Assembly (NCBI RefSeq): GCF_042643355.1
Contig: NZ_JBHRSS010000004.1
Span: 310,001-374,000 of the forward strand
Direction of reading: 5' to 3'
DNA from: Salinisphaera aquimarina
Lineage (GTDB): Bacteria; Pseudomonadota; Gammaproteobacteria; Nevskiales; Salinisphaeraceae
DNA: 64,000 nt
How positions within the stretch are numbered: the stretch's first letter is position 1; each line of letters opens with the position of its first letter. Shown here one piece after another: positions 39,401 through 48,531 of the stretch. The position numbers and the translations under genes were made by a program. The notes below the pieces were generated by a model. That model was not told the DNA's origin. It saw nothing but the letters and a program-made list of their open reading frames with translations, and did not search any database.

Positions 39401-39782
39401 CGACAATCGCGTAGTCGCCTTCGAGGCCCACCTCACGCCCGAGGCCGCGCGCGATCATCTGGCCGTGCTGGTCGATATTTTCCTGGCCGGCCAGCAGGCA
39501 CCGGTACATTTCCATCCCGATATGGCGGACGACTACAAACCCGACGGCGACGACCCGTTCGGCACGCTATGGAAACGCTATTCCGAGAGCCAGAGCTTTC
39601 AGGCCAGTCATCTCGTGAACAACCCCTACTTCCGCCTGCTGCTGGGCGACGACGACGCGCCGCTCGGCGCAGAGGCCGATAACCCGTTTATAGCGGCGCT
39701 CGACGCGATCACGCAGCCCATGCACGAAGCGCTCGAAGAGATCGAACCGCTGGCCGTCGCCACCGCGGAGCACGCGACATGA
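36408..39782 (+). CDS. recC: Exodeoxyribonuclease V gamma subunit (RecC)
   Basis: The product has 1124 residues, the usual RecC length (1122 in E. coli). It begins FYLYHHNDLGRLAELFGALR and contains the RecC block VPNRGIGRWLAIQIAES and EIHACHSPLREIQVLHDQLL. RecC holds the RecBCD complex together and scans for Chi. ATG 36408 fits the family start; the frame is open to 36255. It is the first gene of recC-recB-recD, and its stop overlaps recB (ATGA). Confidence 0.96.
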   Translation: MFYLYHHNDLGRLAELFGALRDNYRPSPLTEDIVLVPNRGIGRWLAIQIAESDARVVANLRAALPGQWFWQLIERLMPDAHAAAREFESDRLPWHLYRALPQMAERIPEVAAYLGRPVDDIRRWQLAARLADVFDRYLVYRGDMLARWQAGDRPSGTAGWQSDVWRYLVDDYALGKTHRASIVADLARRLDRDTLDGSLAQAIDNHCPPRLYLFGLVAVAPDQLRLAYALARHVDVHFLLPNPSEAYWGDVTARRLALALPDDLHELPGEAEAAEHPLLSGFGRMARDTLRLLYADEFAGMVEPEFGEAMAYDVPADDSLLHRVQADIVTLEPRVSDAGMEPDDTSIEIHACHSPLREIQVLHDQLLDRLAADATLAPRDIVVMLPDVATYVPAIQAVFGGASDGRRLPFTVADRAQSALHPIVSAVTGLFDLPLWRWEASRLLDLLAVPAVRRRFALDEADVARLTDWIDASGIRWGRDADHRRSLAAGTFEQNSWRFGLDRLLLGVAQADDDTLVDGVAPWSDLEGGTARALGGLARFVSVLGDFADRFAEACEPAAWQTRLNAMLDALIEPSRDAPDEARAIETLRNAFASFEDAAAAFDAHAQLNTGAGDTTLEWTAVRDHLRALLDGPSERQPFISGGITFCGLVPLRAVPFRVVCVLGVNDGVFPRQDSDRGFNLLFDAPRLGDPSRRDDDRLLFLQALTAARDALYLSYIGQDMRTGEDLPPSPVVGELMAFLHAYYFHGWSRDAFEKRLVHHQPMQPFSARYFDPDEADPRVFTYAGDWRDASVAARGARRGAEPWLDDSRLALDEPILAIDLDTLVRFFDDPPKAFFERQLGLKLERDSAAIDDHEPIELDPLAQSILRRRLFDHTAPDAEHIDTAPDALELARGQLPPPPRATRAYAREADIVNTLLPVRRAWQSPNQTRETIAVDFTISGVRLTGRIPDVGATHRRAITTGRLRTRFRLRQWIIYLVLVAAGHERGLTLAGLSPKKDDNRVVAFEAHLTPEAARDHLAVLVDIFLAGQQAPVHFHPDMADDYKPDGDDPFGTLWKRYSESQSFQASHLVNNPYFRLLLGDDDAPLGAEADNPFIAALDAITQPMHEALEEIEPLAVATAEHAT

Positions 39783-42700
39783 ACCCGCCTGATCTCGATC
39801 CGCGCACCTTGCCGCTGTCCGGCCTGCAACTCATCGAAGCCAGTGCGGGCACGGGCAAGACTTTCAACCTCGCCGGCCTGTATCTGCGGCTGGTCGTCGA
39901 GCGCGGCGCGAGCGTGCGCGAGATTCTGGTGATGACCTTCACCAAGGCCGCGACCCAGGAACTGCGCGAACGCATTCGCCGCCGGCTCGTCGATGCCGCG
40001 CGTATCGCCCGTGACCCGTCCGCGGCGATCGCCGATCACCCCGAACATGACTTCGCGCGCGACATTATCGCCGGCGCCATCGACGCGACCGACGAGCCGC
40101 GCGAGCGCATTGCACGCCGGCTCACGGAAGCGGCCGCCGGCGTGGACGAAGCCACTATCGTGACGATCCACGGCTTCGCCCAGCGCGCCGCCGCCGACAA
40201 CGCCTTCGACTCCGCCCAGGCGTTCGACCGCGGCGAGATTGTCGACGATCGTAGCGTGCAGTCCGAAGCCGCCGCCGATCTGTGGCGGCAATCGATCGTG
40301 GGTGCTACAGGCGACGCGTCGCTGCTCGACGTCTGGCCGACGCCCGATGCGTTGCACAAGGACATCGCGCCCATCCTCTCTAGGCCGAACATCACGGTGG
40401 ACGGCGCAGACGAAAACGCATTCGCCGCGGCGCTAAAAACGCTCTGGACCGTCTGGCAAGAAGACAAGGCCGCACTCGAGACGGCGATCGCCGAGGCGCT
40501 CGAAGCCAGTGCCTTCAAGAAAAGCGGCATGCAGACGCTGCTCGCGAACTACGAAGACGCCGCCGATTTCGTCAGCACGATCGACACGCGCCTCGCCCAG
40601 GCGGTAGAGACCGGCCAGCCGCCCGTGCTGCCGAAAGCGCTGGCCGAGCTGGTCGACCCGTGGCAATTCATCGCCAAGAGCTCGAACGCCAAGAAAGCCT
40701 GCGCCACGGCTTTCGAAGCACTCACGCTCGGCGAGCCGCTGGCCGATCTGGTGACACGCGCCCATGTGGTGCGCAGCGCACGCGCGGCCGACGCTGTGGC
40801 CGCGCTGGCCGCCCGGCGCAAGATCGAATGGCGCCAGTTCAGCTACGACGACCTCGTACTCGCCCTGCGCGACGCGCTGGTCGACGAATCCCGCGGCCCG
40901 CGGCTGGCCGCCGCCCTGCGCGCGCAGTGGCCCTACGCGCTGGTCGACGAATTCCAGGACACGGACCCGCTACAGTACGACAGCCTCAAGCGGATCTATC
41001 TCGCCGACGACGCGCCGAATGACAACACCGCCCTGCTTCTGATCGGCGACCCGAAACAGGCGATCTACGCCTTTCGCGGCGGCGATATTCATGCCTATCT
41101 CGCCGCCGCACGCGCGGCCGGCAATGCGCAATACACGCTGGGCACGAACTATCGCTCGTCGCCGGCCGTGCTCGAAGCGATCGCCGCGCTGTTCCAGACA
41201 CCGAAGGACACACCATTCCTCGAAGCCGGCATCGGTTTTCGGGCCGTGGGCGCGGGCCGAGCTCCGGGCGACCGACGACTCGTGCATCGCGGCCATACAG
41301 ATGGCGACAACAGCGACAAAACACAGCCGGCCCTGAGCGTCTGGCAGTTCACCGGCGGCAGCGGCACCAAGGGCGACGACGAGACGGCAATGGTTCATCG
41401 CACGGTCTCCGCCGTGGCCGGGATGCTGGCCGGGGACGCCGCCTGGCAGAGCGAGGACCCGGCCTGGAATCGCGCCGTGGAACCGCGCGATATCGCGATT
41501 CTGGTCAACAGCAACTTCCAGGCGGCCACCCTGCAGATCGCGCTCGCCGAACACGGCATCGCCGCCGTGTGCCAGCGGCGGGATTCGATCTTCGCCACCG
41601 AGGAAGCGCACGACCTCGCATTGCTGCTCACCGCCCTGGCGCGGCCGGACGACGTGCGCGCCGTCAAAAGCGCGGAAACCACGCGGCTGGCGGGTGCGCG
41701 GCTGGCCGACCTCATCGCACTCACCGAAGACGATACCGCCCTGCAAACCCGTGTGGCGCGCTACCAGGCGCACCATCAGCGCTGGGCCGAGCGCGGCGTG
41801 CTGGCCGCACTGGAAGCGGCGTTCGTCGCGGCCGGGCCGAACATCCTCGCGCTCACCGACGGCGAACGCCGCATGAGCAACTATCTCCAGATCGGAGAAC
41901 TGCTCGCCGAGGCGCAAGCCGAGTGCTACGGCATGGACGGGCTGGTGCACTGGCTCGATCGCGCTATTGCCGACGCCAAGGATGCCGATGGGCGCGCGGA
42001 AAGCGGCGAGGAGGCCCAGCTGCGCCTGGAATCCGACGACGCGCTGGTCCGCATCGCCACCGTGCATTCGTCCAAGGGTCTGGAGTATCCGATCGTGTTC
42101 CTGCCGTTCGCCGCATTCCTCGGCGCACCGACCGGCATGAAAGACCCCACCAAGCCGCCCCACGTCTACCACGACGCCGATAGCGACACGCCCGAGCGCG
42201 TGCGGATCGATCTGAGCGGCACGAGCGAGAAGGCGCAGGCGCGCGCGGTCACCGAGTTCCACGCCGAATCGCTACGGCTGCTGTATGTCGCCCTCACCCG
42301 CGCGGCCGATGCGCTGTTCATCACCTGGCGCGAACCGGGCGACGGCGCCAGCAACCAGGCCGGTCGCGGCGCGCAGAACACCGCGCTCGACAAGCTGCTC
42401 GGCCGCGACGCCAGCGTGAGCCACACTCTGGCGGCGCTCGCCAAGAAACACCCGAACGTGATGTCGATCGAGCGTATCGATACCGACGCGCCGCGCCGTG
42501 CGATTCCAATGGTCGCCGGCGACACGAACCGCAACCTGACCGGCGGCCGCGAGGATCTACCGGCGCCGCGTACGCCCTGGTCCAGCTGGAGTTTTTCGCG
42601 GCTCGCCCATGCGCCGGCCGGCGCGTCTTCTGCCGCAAGCACCCCAGTTCCCGGCGCCGAGGACGAATGGGCCGCGCCGACGCCCACCATCGAACTCGGC

Positions 42701-43513
42701 ACCGACGCGGGTAATGACACGGGCAGTAAAGAGCAACCGCTGCCCGCCCTCGACCGCGCGCTGGCGGGCGTCGGTTTCGGCTCTGCCATTCATGATCTGC
42801 TCGAACACGCCGTGTTCCACGGCTGGCCTGCCCCCGACGCGACTGCCGATGAAAAAACCCGCAAGCGCACCGCGGATACACTGCGCCGCTGGGGTCTGAC
42901 CGGCGACGACCGCGAGGAAACGAATCGTATAGACCAGTCGATCGCACTGGTCGCCCGGACGCTGCATGCGCCGCTGCCCGTGATCGGCCCGCTCGCCGAC
43001 GTGGCGCCGAATCGCATGCTGGCCGAGATAGGGTTTCTGCTCGGCATGGGCGATCAACGGCTCGCCACTATTGTCGATGCAGCGCGCGCGGCCGGTTATC
43101 TGCAAGCGCCGCTGGCGCGTTCGGCCACACTGTCGCTCAACGGCCTGCTGCAGGGTTTCATCGATCTCGTCGTGGAAGTCGAAGGCGCGTACTGGATTCT
43201 GGACTACAAGACCAACCGCCTCGGCGACACGCCAGGCGCATATGGCGCCGACGCGCTCGCGGGCGCCATCAGCGCCTCGCACTACGACCTGCAATATCTG
43301 CTCTACACCGTGGCACTCCATCGCCATTTGCGAAGCTGCCTGGACGATTACGACCCCGATCGTCATCTCGGCGGTGTCCAGTATCTGTTCGTGCGGGCCA
43401 TGGACGGCCAGAGCACACGCGGCGTGTTCGTGGACCGGCCCGATGTGGCGTTGATCGAAACGCTGGATGCGTTGTTTGACGGACAAGCCGTAGACCGGGG
43501 AGCAACGGCATGA
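39779..43513 (+). CDS. recB: Exodeoxyribonuclease V beta subunit (RecB)
   Basis: The product has 1244 residues, slightly longer than the 1180 of E. coli RecB. The UvrD-type helicase starts with Walker A EASAGTGKTF (about residues 20-29), then VMTFTKAATQELRERIRRRL, VDEFQDTDPLQ (motif II), and TVHSSKGLEYPIVFLPFAAF (motif V). The C-terminal nuclease has IDLVVEVEGAYWILDYKTN (about residues 1125-1144), which carries the metal-binding Asp residues and the catalytic Lys. It is the 3'-5' helicase and nuclease of RecBCD. Confidence 0.96.
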   Translation: MNPPDLDPRTLPLSGLQLIEASAGTGKTFNLAGLYLRLVVERGASVREILVMTFTKAATQELRERIRRRLVDAARIARDPSAAIADHPEHDFARDIIAGAIDATDEPRERIARRLTEAAAGVDEATIVTIHGFAQRAAADNAFDSAQAFDRGEIVDDRSVQSEAAADLWRQSIVGATGDASLLDVWPTPDALHKDIAPILSRPNITVDGADENAFAAALKTLWTVWQEDKAALETAIAEALEASAFKKSGMQTLLANYEDAADFVSTIDTRLAQAVETGQPPVLPKALAELVDPWQFIAKSSNAKKACATAFEALTLGEPLADLVTRAHVVRSARAADAVAALAARRKIEWRQFSYDDLVLALRDALVDESRGPRLAAALRAQWPYALVDEFQDTDPLQYDSLKRIYLADDAPNDNTALLLIGDPKQAIYAFRGGDIHAYLAAARAAGNAQYTLGTNYRSSPAVLEAIAALFQTPKDTPFLEAGIGFRAVGAGRAPGDRRLVHRGHTDGDNSDKTQPALSVWQFTGGSGTKGDDETAMVHRTVSAVAGMLAGDAAWQSEDPAWNRAVEPRDIAILVNSNFQAATLQIALAEHGIAAVCQRRDSIFATEEAHDLALLLTALARPDDVRAVKSAETTRLAGARLADLIALTEDDTALQTRVARYQAHHQRWAERGVLAALEAAFVAAGPNILALTDGERRMSNYLQIGELLAEAQAECYGMDGLVHWLDRAIADAKDADGRAESGEEAQLRLESDDALVRIATVHSSKGLEYPIVFLPFAAFLGAPTGMKDPTKPPHVYHDADSDTPERVRIDLSGTSEKAQARAVTEFHAESLRLLYVALTRAADALFITWREPGDGASNQAGRGAQNTALDKLLGRDASVSHTLAALAKKHPNVMSIERIDTDAPRRAIPMVAGDTNRNLTGGREDLPAPRTPWSSWSFSRLAHAPAGASSAASTPVPGAEDEWAAPTPTIELGTDAGNDTGSKEQPLPALDRALAGVGFGSAIHDLLEHAVFHGWPAPDATADEKTRKRTADTLRRWGLTGDDREETNRIDQSIALVARTLHAPLPVIGPLADVAPNRMLAEIGFLLGMGDQRLATIVDAARAAGYLQAPLARSATLSLNGLLQGFIDLVVEVEGAYWILDYKTNRLGDTPGAYGADALAGAISASHYDLQYLLYTVALHRHLRSCLDDYDPDRHLGGVQYLFVRAMDGQSTRGVFVDRPDVALIETLDALFDGQAVDRGATA

Positions 43514-43563
43514 CACTACTTCTGAGCACACGACGAATCCGCTCACGAGTTCGACTTGAGTTC

Positions 43564-44062
43564 GGTTTCGCGCTGCAGCGCGACTCCCTTTCGTTTGCTC
43601 GTCCAAACGAAAGGAAGCAAAGGAAAAGACGCCCGGCATGGCGCCGGCTGCCGCCGGTGCACTCCGATGCTCGGCCCGCTGGGATGCGGCCAGAACTCGG
43701 ATCGCTTTGGCGATCCTCAAACAGGCTGGCCGCACCGGCGCAGTACGCCGGACACCCATCGGGCCTGCGCGTCTGCGTCGCCATGCAACGGGACCAGATA
43801 CAAACAGATGGCCACAACCTCCCGCGAGCGACAGCGAGTTTGTCTGTATTCACGCCCCTTGGGCGCAGCGCCGAGCAGCGGAGGACGAACGCGGAACAGA
43901 CAGCCGGATGTTTGAGCGCAGCGAGTTTCCGGCTGGCCCGCGTTCGGCCGGAGCCGCGCAGGGTATCGGCGCGAAGCGCCGACGCAAGACAGGGTGTCTT
44001 TTGCTTTGGTTACTTTCATTTGGACAAGCAAATGAAAGTGACTCGCACAACAGTGCGAAACC
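43564..44062. mobile_element. Inverted-repeat element (about 0.5 kb) between recB and recD
   Basis: Left end 43564-43630 and right end 43996-44062 are inverted copies of a 67-base sequence with some mismatches (6 in the inner 43 bases). Each end carries its own 10-bp hairpin (CTTTCGTTTG at left, CTTTCATTTG at right, each with its complement). A second internal inverted structure lies around 43888-43950. It encodes no transposase. An open frame of 213 codons crosses it, but its low-complexity Arg/Ser-rich translation shows it is not a gene. It resembles non-autonomous elements, or intergenic repeats of a type common in gammaproteobacteria, and it splits the recBCD operon. Confidence 0.8.
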
Positions 44063-44147
44063 CCAAGCACGAATTCACCCAAGCCGTTCGTTCAAAACGC
44101 TCGAACGCGAAGACCCGCCGTTGCCCTGGCCCTGACAGAGTCCGCCC

Positions 44148-46028
44148 ATGAACGAATCCCACACCGACGACATGTTCGACAACGAACCGACCATGCCTCA
44201 GGGCCCCGAGCAGCGCCAACCGAACGCCGAACCGATGCCGGAAACCTCGGCAGTCGCCGAAGACGTCGGCCTCTCCGACCTGGACAACGCCCTAGCCCAC
44301 TGGGCCCGCCGCCACGGCGCCGACAAACTCGTCGCCCGTGCCTTCGCGCTCGCCAGCTGGGCCGTCGCCCAGGGCCATACCTGCCTGGACCTGGATAGGA
44401 TCCCGACCGCGCTGATGAGCGCAACGAATCAGAAAGACCTGGCCGCCGCACTTGAGGCCAGCACACTGGTCGGCGGCCCCGGCGAGGTCCGCCCGCTGAT
44501 CGTCGACCAAGGCCGGCTCTATCTACAGCGCTACCACGCCTATGAAACACAGCTCGCGGAACGCCTGCGCGAGCTGATGGCCGCCGCGCCAAACCCGGTC
44601 GATATCGACCGCCTGAAACCCGGCCACGGCCTGTTCCTGGCCGACGCCGCCGATCCGGACGCCACCAACTGGCAGGCCGTAGCCGCGTTCGCTGCCCTGC
44701 GCCATCGCTTCACCGTCATCTCCGGCGGCCCCGGCACGGGCAAGACCTACACCATCGTGCGCCTGCTGCGCGTACTCATCGAAGCCGCCCGTGCCGAGAG
44801 CCGCGAGCCGCCGCTGATCGCCCTCGCCGCGCCCACCGGCAAGGCCGCGGCGCGCATGGTCGAATCGGTGCGCAACGGGCTGGACAACATGGCCGCCGAT
44901 CCGGCGTTCGACAACGCGATTCTCGACCACGTACCGCAGAACGCCCGCACCCTGCACCGCCTGCTCGGTCTGGGCGGTGCGACCACCAGACCGCGCTTCA
45001 ACGCCGACAACCCGTTGCCCTACGACGTGGTGATCGTCGACGAAGCCTCGATGGTGGATCTGCCGATGATGGCCAAGCTGGCCGACGCCATTCGCAACAA
45101 TGCCCGCCTGATCCTGCTCGGCGACCGCTACCAGCTCGCCTCGGTTGAATCCGGCTCCGTGCTCGCCGAAATCTGCAGCAACGCCGGCGTCAATCGCTTC
45201 ACCGCCGACCAGCAGGCCGACGCCGGCGCGCTCATCGCCCAGCCGATGGAACCGGCGACGCATGTCCTGGCCGACCACGTCGTCACCCTGCAGACCAGCC
45301 GCCGTTTCAACGCCGACAGCACCATCGGCCGCCTCGCCGCCGCGGTGAACGCCGGCGACGTCGCCACCGCCCAGGAACTGTTCACCGCCCGCCACGACGA
45401 TCTGCATTATCACGACGCTTCCGACGCTGCGGCCATCAGCCGGCTCATGGATCGGCTGGCCGACGACTACGCCGCCCTAGTTGAGGCCACCGACCCTACG
45501 CTCGCCCTGGCCGAACTCGGCAAGCAATGCGTGCTGACCGCAGTACGCAAAGGCACCGCAGGCAGTGAAACCATCAACGCCGGCATCACCGAACGCCTCG
45601 CCCGACGCTTCGACTTCAACCCCGCCATGGCCTGGTACCACGGCCGCCCGGTCATGATTAGACGAAATGACTACCGCACCGGCCTTTATAACGGCGACGT
45701 GGGTGTTGCACTATGCAACGAGTCCGGACAGATCCGTGTCTGGTTCGAGGGGGACAACGGCTTGCGTGCATTTTTGCCCAGCGCACTGCCCGCGCACGAC
45801 ACCGTGTATGCGATGACGATTCACAAAAGTCAGGGCTCGGAGTTTGATTCCGTCACTCTCGTTTTGCCGGATTATGACGTGCCGGTTTTGACTCGGGAGT
45901 TGTTTTATACAGGGTTGACGCGGGGGCGGGCGCGGTTGGATATCTATGCCTCGCAGCAAACGCTTCAGCAGACCATTGTCCGGCGGGTGACGCGCATATC
46001 TGGACTGGCCACCCGTCTACGGAGTTGA
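44148..46028 (+). CDS. recD: Exodeoxyribonuclease V alpha subunit (RecD)
   Basis: The product has 626 residues (608 in E. coli). It has Walker A SGGPGTGKTYT (about residues 195-205), VIVDEASMVDLPMMAKLADA (motif II) and the C-terminal helicase motif YAMTIHKSQGSEFDSVTLVL. It is the 5'-3' helicase of RecBCD and regulates the nuclease at Chi. The gene is separated from recB by the inverted-repeat element, so it may have its own promoter or be reached by read-through. Confidence 0.96.
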   Translation: MNESHTDDMFDNEPTMPQGPEQRQPNAEPMPETSAVAEDVGLSDLDNALAHWARRHGADKLVARAFALASWAVAQGHTCLDLDRIPTALMSATNQKDLAAALEASTLVGGPGEVRPLIVDQGRLYLQRYHAYETQLAERLRELMAAAPNPVDIDRLKPGHGLFLADAADPDATNWQAVAAFAALRHRFTVISGGPGTGKTYTIVRLLRVLIEAARAESREPPLIALAAPTGKAAARMVESVRNGLDNMAADPAFDNAILDHVPQNARTLHRLLGLGGATTRPRFNADNPLPYDVVIVDEASMVDLPMMAKLADAIRNNARLILLGDRYQLASVESGSVLAEICSNAGVNRFTADQQADAGALIAQPMEPATHVLADHVVTLQTSRRFNADSTIGRLAAAVNAGDVATAQELFTARHDDLHYHDASDAAAISRLMDRLADDYAALVEATDPTLALAELGKQCVLTAVRKGTAGSETINAGITERLARRFDFNPAMAWYHGRPVMIRRNDYRTGLYNGDVGVALCNESGQIRVWFEGDNGLRAFLPSALPAHDTVYAMTIHKSQGSEFDSVTLVLPDYDVPVLTRELFYTGLTRGRARLDIYASQQTLQQTIVRRVTRISGLATRLRS

Positions 46029-46031
46029 GGA

Positions 46032-46172
46032 ATGAACACCGCATTTGAAAGCATCAAAGCCGGATTGCTGCAAGCGATCGCCCATCAGCAGAAGAAGTCG
46101 CAAGACGTCATCGTGCATGGGCCGGCGCGACCGTTCGCCAAAACCACGGATACCGACGCGCCGCGTAAGTGA
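46032..46172 (+). pseudogene. Short ORF resembling the N-terminus of a HigA-type antitoxin
   Basis: This 46-codon frame starts 3 bases after recD with GAGG upstream. Its beginning (MNTAFESIKAGLLQAIAHQQ) resembles the start of helix-turn-helix antitoxins paired with RelE/HigB toxins, but the DNA-binding domain is absent. The second half has no recognisable similarity. It is either a truncated antitoxin or an unrelated short peptide. Confidence 0.4.
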
Positions 46173-46220
46173 TGATTCGAAGCGACCGTTCGCACCGTGC
46201 TATAAGTATTCACAGGTATT

Positions 46221-46234
46221 ACCTATCAATAGGT
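46221..46234. promoter_or_regulatory. Candidate operator upstream of the ParD-like antitoxin
   Basis: ACCTAT-CA-ATAGGT is a perfect 6-bp inverted repeat just before the start codon of the ribbon-helix-helix antitoxin. Autorepression by RHH antitoxins at short palindromes is general, so this is a reasonable operator candidate. Confidence 0.45.
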
Positions 46235-46239
46235 CTGCT

Positions 46240-46512
46240 ATGGCCACATCAATCAAAATAGACGACGCGCTGAAAAACCGGGTACGGCAATTGGCCGAAA
46301 GCCGCCGCAGGTCATCCCACTGGATCATGCGCGAAGCCATCGAACAGTACGTCGAGCGCGAGGAAAAGCGCGAAGCGTTCAAACAAGAAGCTTTGCACGC
46401 CTGGACGACATACCAGGAAACGGGTCGGCATCTGACAGGCCAGGAGACCAGCGATTGGCTGACGACCTGGGGTAGCGATGACGAAAGGCCCGCGCCCGAG
46501 TGCCACGATTAA
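46240..46512 (+). CDS. Ribbon-helix-helix antitoxin (CopG/ParD-like)
   Basis: The product has 90 residues. The N-terminal RHH fold (ATSIKIDDALKNRVRQLAES, then SSHWIMREAIEQYV) binds DNA, and the C-terminal tail (ALHAWTTYQETGRHLTGQET) would wrap the toxin. It starts at ATG 46240 with AGGT upstream and overlaps the toxin gene by 13 bases. This is one of the few intact toxin-antitoxin pairs in the region. Confidence 0.85.
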   Translation: MATSIKIDDALKNRVRQLAESRRRSSHWIMREAIEQYVEREEKREAFKQEALHAWTTYQETGRHLTGQETSDWLTTWGSDDERPAPECHD

Positions 46513-46793
46513 TTGTTACCGAGAACGCGGTACAGGGTTTGACGCGGTGTCGTCGGTTTCTCGAGGGGAAGGCGCCCGAGGCCGCACAACGGGCCGCTGA
46601 GGCGATTATTGGGCAGTTCGTTCGGCTAGAGACTGCGCCGGATATCGGGCGCCCTATGTTTGATGCGCCGGAGTTGCGGGAGCTGGTTATTAGTTTTGGC
46701 GATTCTGGGTATATGGCGCTATATCGCTATGAACCGAGATACGATGCTGTTTATGTGCTGGCGTTTCGGCATCAGAGGGAGGTTGGGTTTTGA
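46500..46793 (+). CDS. RelE/ParE-superfamily toxin
   Basis: The product has 97 residues and begins PRLIVTENAVQGLTRCRRFL; the C-terminus YEPRYDAVYVLAFRHQREVG has the usual ParE/RelE beta-strand with an Arg/His end. Start is GTG inside the antitoxin reading frame. ParE toxins poison gyrase and RelE toxins cleave mRNA; the sequence does not decide, but the RHH partner favours ParE. Confidence 0.85.
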   Translation: MPRLIVTENAVQGLTRCRRFLEGKAPEAAQRAAEAIIGQFVRLETAPDIGRPMFDAPELRELVISFGDSGYMALYRYEPRYDAVYVLAFRHQREVGF

Positions 46794-46850
46794 CTTGGGG
46801 CCACGGACACAGCTGGTGCCGCGTTTAGAACTTATTGCGCTGGGGACCGC

Positions 46851-46874
46851 GCAAAACGCAAGACCTGACCCCAA
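46851..46874 (-). repeat. Dispersed motif copy 1 (GGGTCAGGTCTTGC type)
   Basis: Read on the minus strand it is TTGGGGTCAGGTCTTGC followed by GTTTTGC. It lies 46 bases before the ATPase gene and points opposite to the copies to the right (49698, 49911, 50719, 51858). Confidence 0.7.
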
Positions 46875-46920
46875 TTTGCCGAAGTAATTTCCATGAACCA
46901 AAGTCGAAATATTTAACTAC

Positions 46921-48528
46921 ATGCTAAAAAGTGTTCGAATACGTGGGCTTCGATCGTTGGCCGATACGGGCGCCATCCCATTAACCAACCTAAACTTGTT
47001 GGTAGGGAGAAATAGCTCCGGAAAAAGCACATTTGCGCGAGTTTTTGCTCTACTCCGGCAAAGTATGGAGGCGAATACAAAGGGCCCTATATTATGGTAC
47101 GGGCCATTAGTCGATTTCGGCTCTTTCGACGAAGCTGTTACGCGCGATCTCCCAGATCGGGAAATCGAGTTCATATTCAATATTTCATATCCTCTCACGG
47201 CACGGCGCGCGACAAACTTTGGTCGACGCTGGATCTCGTCCTTCGACGATTTAGGATCGGAAAGCGTCGGCGATACCAACGCGAAGCTATCCATTCTACT
47301 CGGGGCTACTGCAAACTCCAAAGAGACTTACCTAAAGACGTTTACTCTCGATATTTATGACGTAAAAACAACAATCGAATTAAACCCGACGGGAGAGGTT
47401 ACTTCGATAAAGGTCGGAGACTATGAGGTCGCAGCCGACGATAGCTTTCGAATACTCAGCCAATCCGGCACGTTCTTACCACGAATCCGTTACTACCAGC
47501 GCCGAGTGTCTAAGGTTGAAGGGAAAGAACTCACTCGATGGCTAGAAACCCGTAACAGTTACGCTCGGAGAGATTTGGACCGGCAAATTAGCCAACACGT
47601 ACATGGAAATACAACACGTAATAGCCGGCTACGTATTGCACGAAATCTACCTCTGACGGACATTGGGACGTTTACACAGAGGCTAGTTTCTGTCCCAGCT
47701 GCACCTCAAAGCTGGCGGTCATCACTTAAAAATGCGACGCCGCGCTCTTCGCGTGCCATTAAGCTTCAACATCGTGTTTTCGCGACTAGAATCGACGGTA
47801 TTATCAATGAATTAGATAGCTTCCTCTCTAGCTATTTTAAAAGCGTTCGTTATATCGAGCCATTACGGGCAGTTGCCGAACGATACTACAGAAAACAAGA
47901 ACTAGCCGTAGATGAGATCGATTCAAAAGGATCGAACGTAGCTATGTATTTAAATAGCCTCACAAAGGGCGAAACGCGCAGTTTCATTTCTTGGATGAAA
48001 AGCATATTCGGTGGTTACGTATCAGCAGTTTCACGCTCAGGCCATATCACGTTGCAGTATACCGATAGCCAGTCGGAACAAAGTTTCAACATTGCCGACG
48101 TCGGATTTGGCCTCTCTCAGGTACTTCCCCTGGCAGTCCAAATCTGGAGCTCCGCATACCGGCCAAACGTTACTCCAGGAGTGCGCCGTTTACTAAGAAA
48201 GAACGACACGAGTGTTCTAGTTATTGAGCAGCCAGAGCTTCACTTACATCCGGATTTCCAGGCGCGCGTCGCAAACATGATCTCCTCTGCTATCCAGGTC
48301 GCCAAGGAGCGTGATAATCCGCTTTCAATTGTTATTGAAACGCATAGCCCCTGGCTAATTAATCGGATCGGGGAGCTTATAAGCAGTCAAAAGCTTAACG
48401 AAAAGGATGTTTGCCTTCATCTCTTCGAAGGCAACTCGCAGAACAGTCTGTCCTCGGTTCGAAAAGTGATGTTTGATAACAATGGCATATTAAAGGATTG
48501 GCCGTTCGGTTTTTTCGACCCGATATAG
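46921..48528 (+). CDS. AAA/OLD-like ATPase with DUF3696-type C-terminus (candidate defence ATPase)
   Basis: The product has 535 residues and is an ABC/SMC-like ATPase: Walker A GRNSSGKST (29-37), a long variable middle region, an ABC-type signature-like FGLSQVLPLAV (about residue 400), Walker B VLVIEQPELHLHPDFQ (about 431-446) and IETHSPWLINRI. The E-Q-P-E-x-H-L-H-P pattern is usual in DUF3696 ATPases. GC is clearly lower than in neighbouring genes, suggesting transfer. A second gene starts 3 bases after the stop. Such ATPases often sense phage proteins or nucleic acid and license a partner nuclease (known for OLD, PARIS and Gabija-like systems); here that role is inferred. Confidence 0.85.
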   Translation: MLKSVRIRGLRSLADTGAIPLTNLNLLVGRNSSGKSTFARVFALLRQSMEANTKGPILWYGPLVDFGSFDEAVTRDLPDREIEFIFNISYPLTARRATNFGRRWISSFDDLGSESVGDTNAKLSILLGATANSKETYLKTFTLDIYDVKTTIELNPTGEVTSIKVGDYEVAADDSFRILSQSGTFLPRIRYYQRRVSKVEGKELTRWLETRNSYARRDLDRQISQHVHGNTTRNSRLRIARNLPLTDIGTFTQRLVSVPAAPQSWRSSLKNATPRSSRAIKLQHRVFATRIDGIINELDSFLSSYFKSVRYIEPLRAVAERYYRKQELAVDEIDSKGSNVAMYLNSLTKGETRSFISWMKSIFGGYVSAVSRSGHITLQYTDSQSEQSFNIADVGFGLSQVLPLAVQIWSSAYRPNVTPGVRRLLRKNDTSVLVIEQPELHLHPDFQARVANMISSAIQVAKERDNPLSIVIETHSPWLINRIGELISSQKLNEKDVCLHLFEGNSQNSLSSVRKVMFDNNGILKDWPFGFFDPI

Positions 48529-48531
48529 CAA

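Noticed and set aside
43510..44151. A 213-codon open frame between recB and recD.
   Set aside because: It runs through the inverted repeats of the element; its Arg/Ser-rich translation has no domain and no credible ribosome site.
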